Part shown: piece after piece, positions 13,382-14,337 of the stretch
Layout of the letters: every line of letters starts with the position of its first letter
Numbering within the stretch: the stretch's first letter is position 1
Source: Thiobacillus sp.
Lineage (GTDB): Bacteria; Pseudomonadota; Gammaproteobacteria; Burkholderiales; Thiobacillaceae
Direction of reading: 5' to 3'
Assembly (NCBI GenBank): GCA_020217265.1
Contig: JAIWOS010000006.1
Span: 1-14,337, forward strand
Length of the DNA: 14,337 nucleotides
Program-made: the position numbers and the translations under genes
Notes under the pieces: generated by a model
What the model was told of the DNA's origin: nothing
The model's input: only the letters and a program-made list of their open reading frames with translations
The model's database searches: none

Positions 13382-13797
13382 CCCGGCGCCTTCAGTCCGC
13401 GCCATTCCCGTACCAGTTTGCCGGTCTTGTCGAACACGAAGGTGCTGCGCTCGATGCCGCGCACCAGCTTGCCGTACATGTTCTTCTGCTTCATGACGCC
13501 GAAGCGTTCGCACAGCGTGCCTTCGGTGTCGGACAGCAGGTCGAAGGGGAAACCGTGCTTGGCCTTGAAACCCTCGTGCGACTTGAGGCTGTCGCGCGAC
13601 ACGCCGACGACGACCGTGCCGGCCTTCTCGAACTCGGGGTAGAGATCGCGGAATTCCTGTCCCTCGGTGGTGCAGCCAGGCGTGTTGTCCTTGGGGTAGA
13701 AATACACCACCACGTTCTTGCCGCGCTGGTTGGAGAGCTTGAACGTGGTGTTGCCCGTGGCGGGCAGGGCGAAGTCGGCGATGGAAAGTGGGCTCAT
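13339..13797 (-). CDS. bcp: Bcp/PrxQ-type thiol peroxidase
   Basis: A 152-aa cytoplasmic peroxiredoxin that reduces hydrogen and organic peroxides. The peroxidatic Cys42 sits in PKDNTPGCTTEG (P35, T39 and C42 form PxxxTxxC), and R117 in IERSTF is the likely activating arginine. The resolving cysteine found five residues later in many Bcp proteins is absent: the position is Q47. The only other cysteine is C96 in TLCERFG, equivalent by spacing to E. coli Bcp C99 as I recall it. It may work as a 1-Cys enzyme or with an unusual disulfide. ATG at 13797 has GAGGAA about 8 nt upstream and lies 9 bp after the Smr gene stop, so the two are probably one operon. Its 3' end overlaps the helicase gene by 43 nt. 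Confidence 0.93.
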   Translation of the reverse strand: MSPLSIADFALPATGNTTFKLSNQRGKNVVVYFYPKDNTPGCTTEGQEFRDLYPEFEKAGTVVVGVSRDSLKSHEGFKAKHGFPFDLLSDTEGTLCERFGVMKQKNMYGKLVRGIERSTFVFDKTGKLVREWRGLKAPGHAAEVLAFVQTLP

Positions 13798-13806
13798 GGC
13801 GATTCC

Positions 13807-14337
13807 TCAGGTGGACGATTTCAACAGGACGACGACGGCGCCGGCGCCGCCGTCGACGGTGCGCGCCTGGCAGAACGCGAGCACGTCCTCGCGCTGCGTG
13901 AGCCAGTGGCGCACCTTGTTCTTCAACACGGGCAGGCGGTTTTTCGAGCCATGGCCCTTGCCGTGGATGATGCGAACACAGCGGCGGTCTTCGCGCAGGC
14001 AGCGGTTGAGAAACGCCGCCAGCGCGACGCGCGCCTCGTCGCCGGTGTGGCCGTGCAGGTCGAGTTCGGACTGGATGACCCAGCCGCCGCGGCGCAGCTT
14101 GCGGATGGCGGCAACGGGGACGCCGGGGCGAACGAAGTAGAGTTCCTCGCCGGTGGAAACGGCGGCTTCCCAGTCCCAGGGGTCGGCCAGGGCATCGACG
14201 AGCACTTGCTGTTCGTCCGCCAGACGCTGTCTGGCCAGCGGCCTCGGGCGCGGGCGCTTGGGGTCGGCCCGGTTCGACGGCGGCAGGGGGACGGCGTCGG
14301 CGACGGCGCGGCGGAACAGCAGGGCGCCGTCCAGGTG
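13807..14337 (-). CDS. Smr-domain protein (SmrA/SmrB type), N-terminus outside the window
   Basis: The open frame continues through the right edge without a stop, so the gene is 5'-partial with 176 codons visible. The GTG at 14205 is internal. The upstream part reads ALLFRRAVADAVPL followed by a basic proline-rich linker (KRPRPRPLARQ), which matches the usual N-terminal region of SmrA/SmrB-like proteins. The C-terminal Smr domain shows ELDLHGHTGDEA and RIIHGKGHGS, the family's DLHG and HGxG motifs. It ends in a strand-like VVVLLKSS. Smr domains are nucleases or nucleic-acid binders; E. coli SmrB cuts mRNA at collided ribosomes. Which branch this protein belongs to cannot be settled from the fragment. 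It is followed 9 bp later by the peroxiredoxin gene, suggesting co-transcription. Confidence 0.9.
   Translation of the reverse strand, partial: HLDGALLFRRAVADAVPLPPSNRADPKRPRPRPLARQRLADEQQVLVDALADPWDWEAAVSTGEELYFVRPGVPVAAIRKLRRGGWVIQSELDLHGHTGDEARVALAAFLNRCLREDRRCVRIIHGKGHGSKNRLPVLKNKVRHWLTQREDVLAFCQARTVDGGAGAVVVLLKSST

Noticed and set aside
11384..13513. 709-codon minus-strand frame opposite the helicase
   Set aside because: Antisense shadow with Gly/Arg/Gln-rich composition; the plus strand has every helicase motif.

Overview
The window is high-GC, gene-dense bacterial chromosome that reads like a betaproteobacterium. That placement is an inference from protein style: a FutA/FbpA-type iron transporter, a YoaA-type helicase, a Bcp peroxiredoxin and an Smr protein, with a general resemblance to Thiobacillus-like lineages. 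No database search was possible. I see no rRNA, tRNA, CRISPR array, transposase, integrase or phage gene. The content is mostly core and housekeeping, with a few uncharacterised genes.

Left part (1-4421): a ferric-iron ABC importer with its three components in three transcription units. The ATPase gene (fbpC-like, minus) diverges from the permease gene (fbpB-like, plus) across 79 bp that hold a palindromic ATTATAAT, a good -10 element on both strands. The permease converges on the periplasmic binding-protein gene (fbpA/futA-like, minus) at a bidirectional hairpin terminator. The binding-protein gene has its own promoter overlapped by a Fur-box-like sequence and enclosed by a 10-bp inverted repeat, one arm of which includes its ribosome binding site. 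Downstream of the ATPase, 9 bp away and in the same frame, begins a 4-helix-bundle chemoreceptor-like gene that runs off the left edge.

Middle (4431-8104): a minus-strand pair encodes an exported NlpC/P60 cell-wall peptidase and an unrecognised exported protein with a histidine-rich stretch, probably translated by coupling from a TTG start. Divergent from them are a helical protein of unknown function and an ABC1/UbiB-family atypical kinase with two C-terminal membrane segments.

Right part (8108-14337): an exported alpha/beta hydrolase overlaps by 4 nt (ATGA) a membrane-bound CHASE4-like/GGDEF/EAL protein with complete motifs for both making and degrading cyclic di-GMP. Divergent from these is a YoaA/DinG-family iron-sulfur helicase. 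Its last 43 nt overlap, tail to tail, a Bcp-type peroxiredoxin gene, which follows 9 bp behind an Smr-domain gene that runs off the right edge.

Nothing here is a clear new defence or mobile system. The points most worth checking are the split architecture and regulatory sites of the iron transporter, the cysteine cluster in its ATPase, the hydrolase/c-di-GMP coupled pair, and the two uncharacterised proteins.
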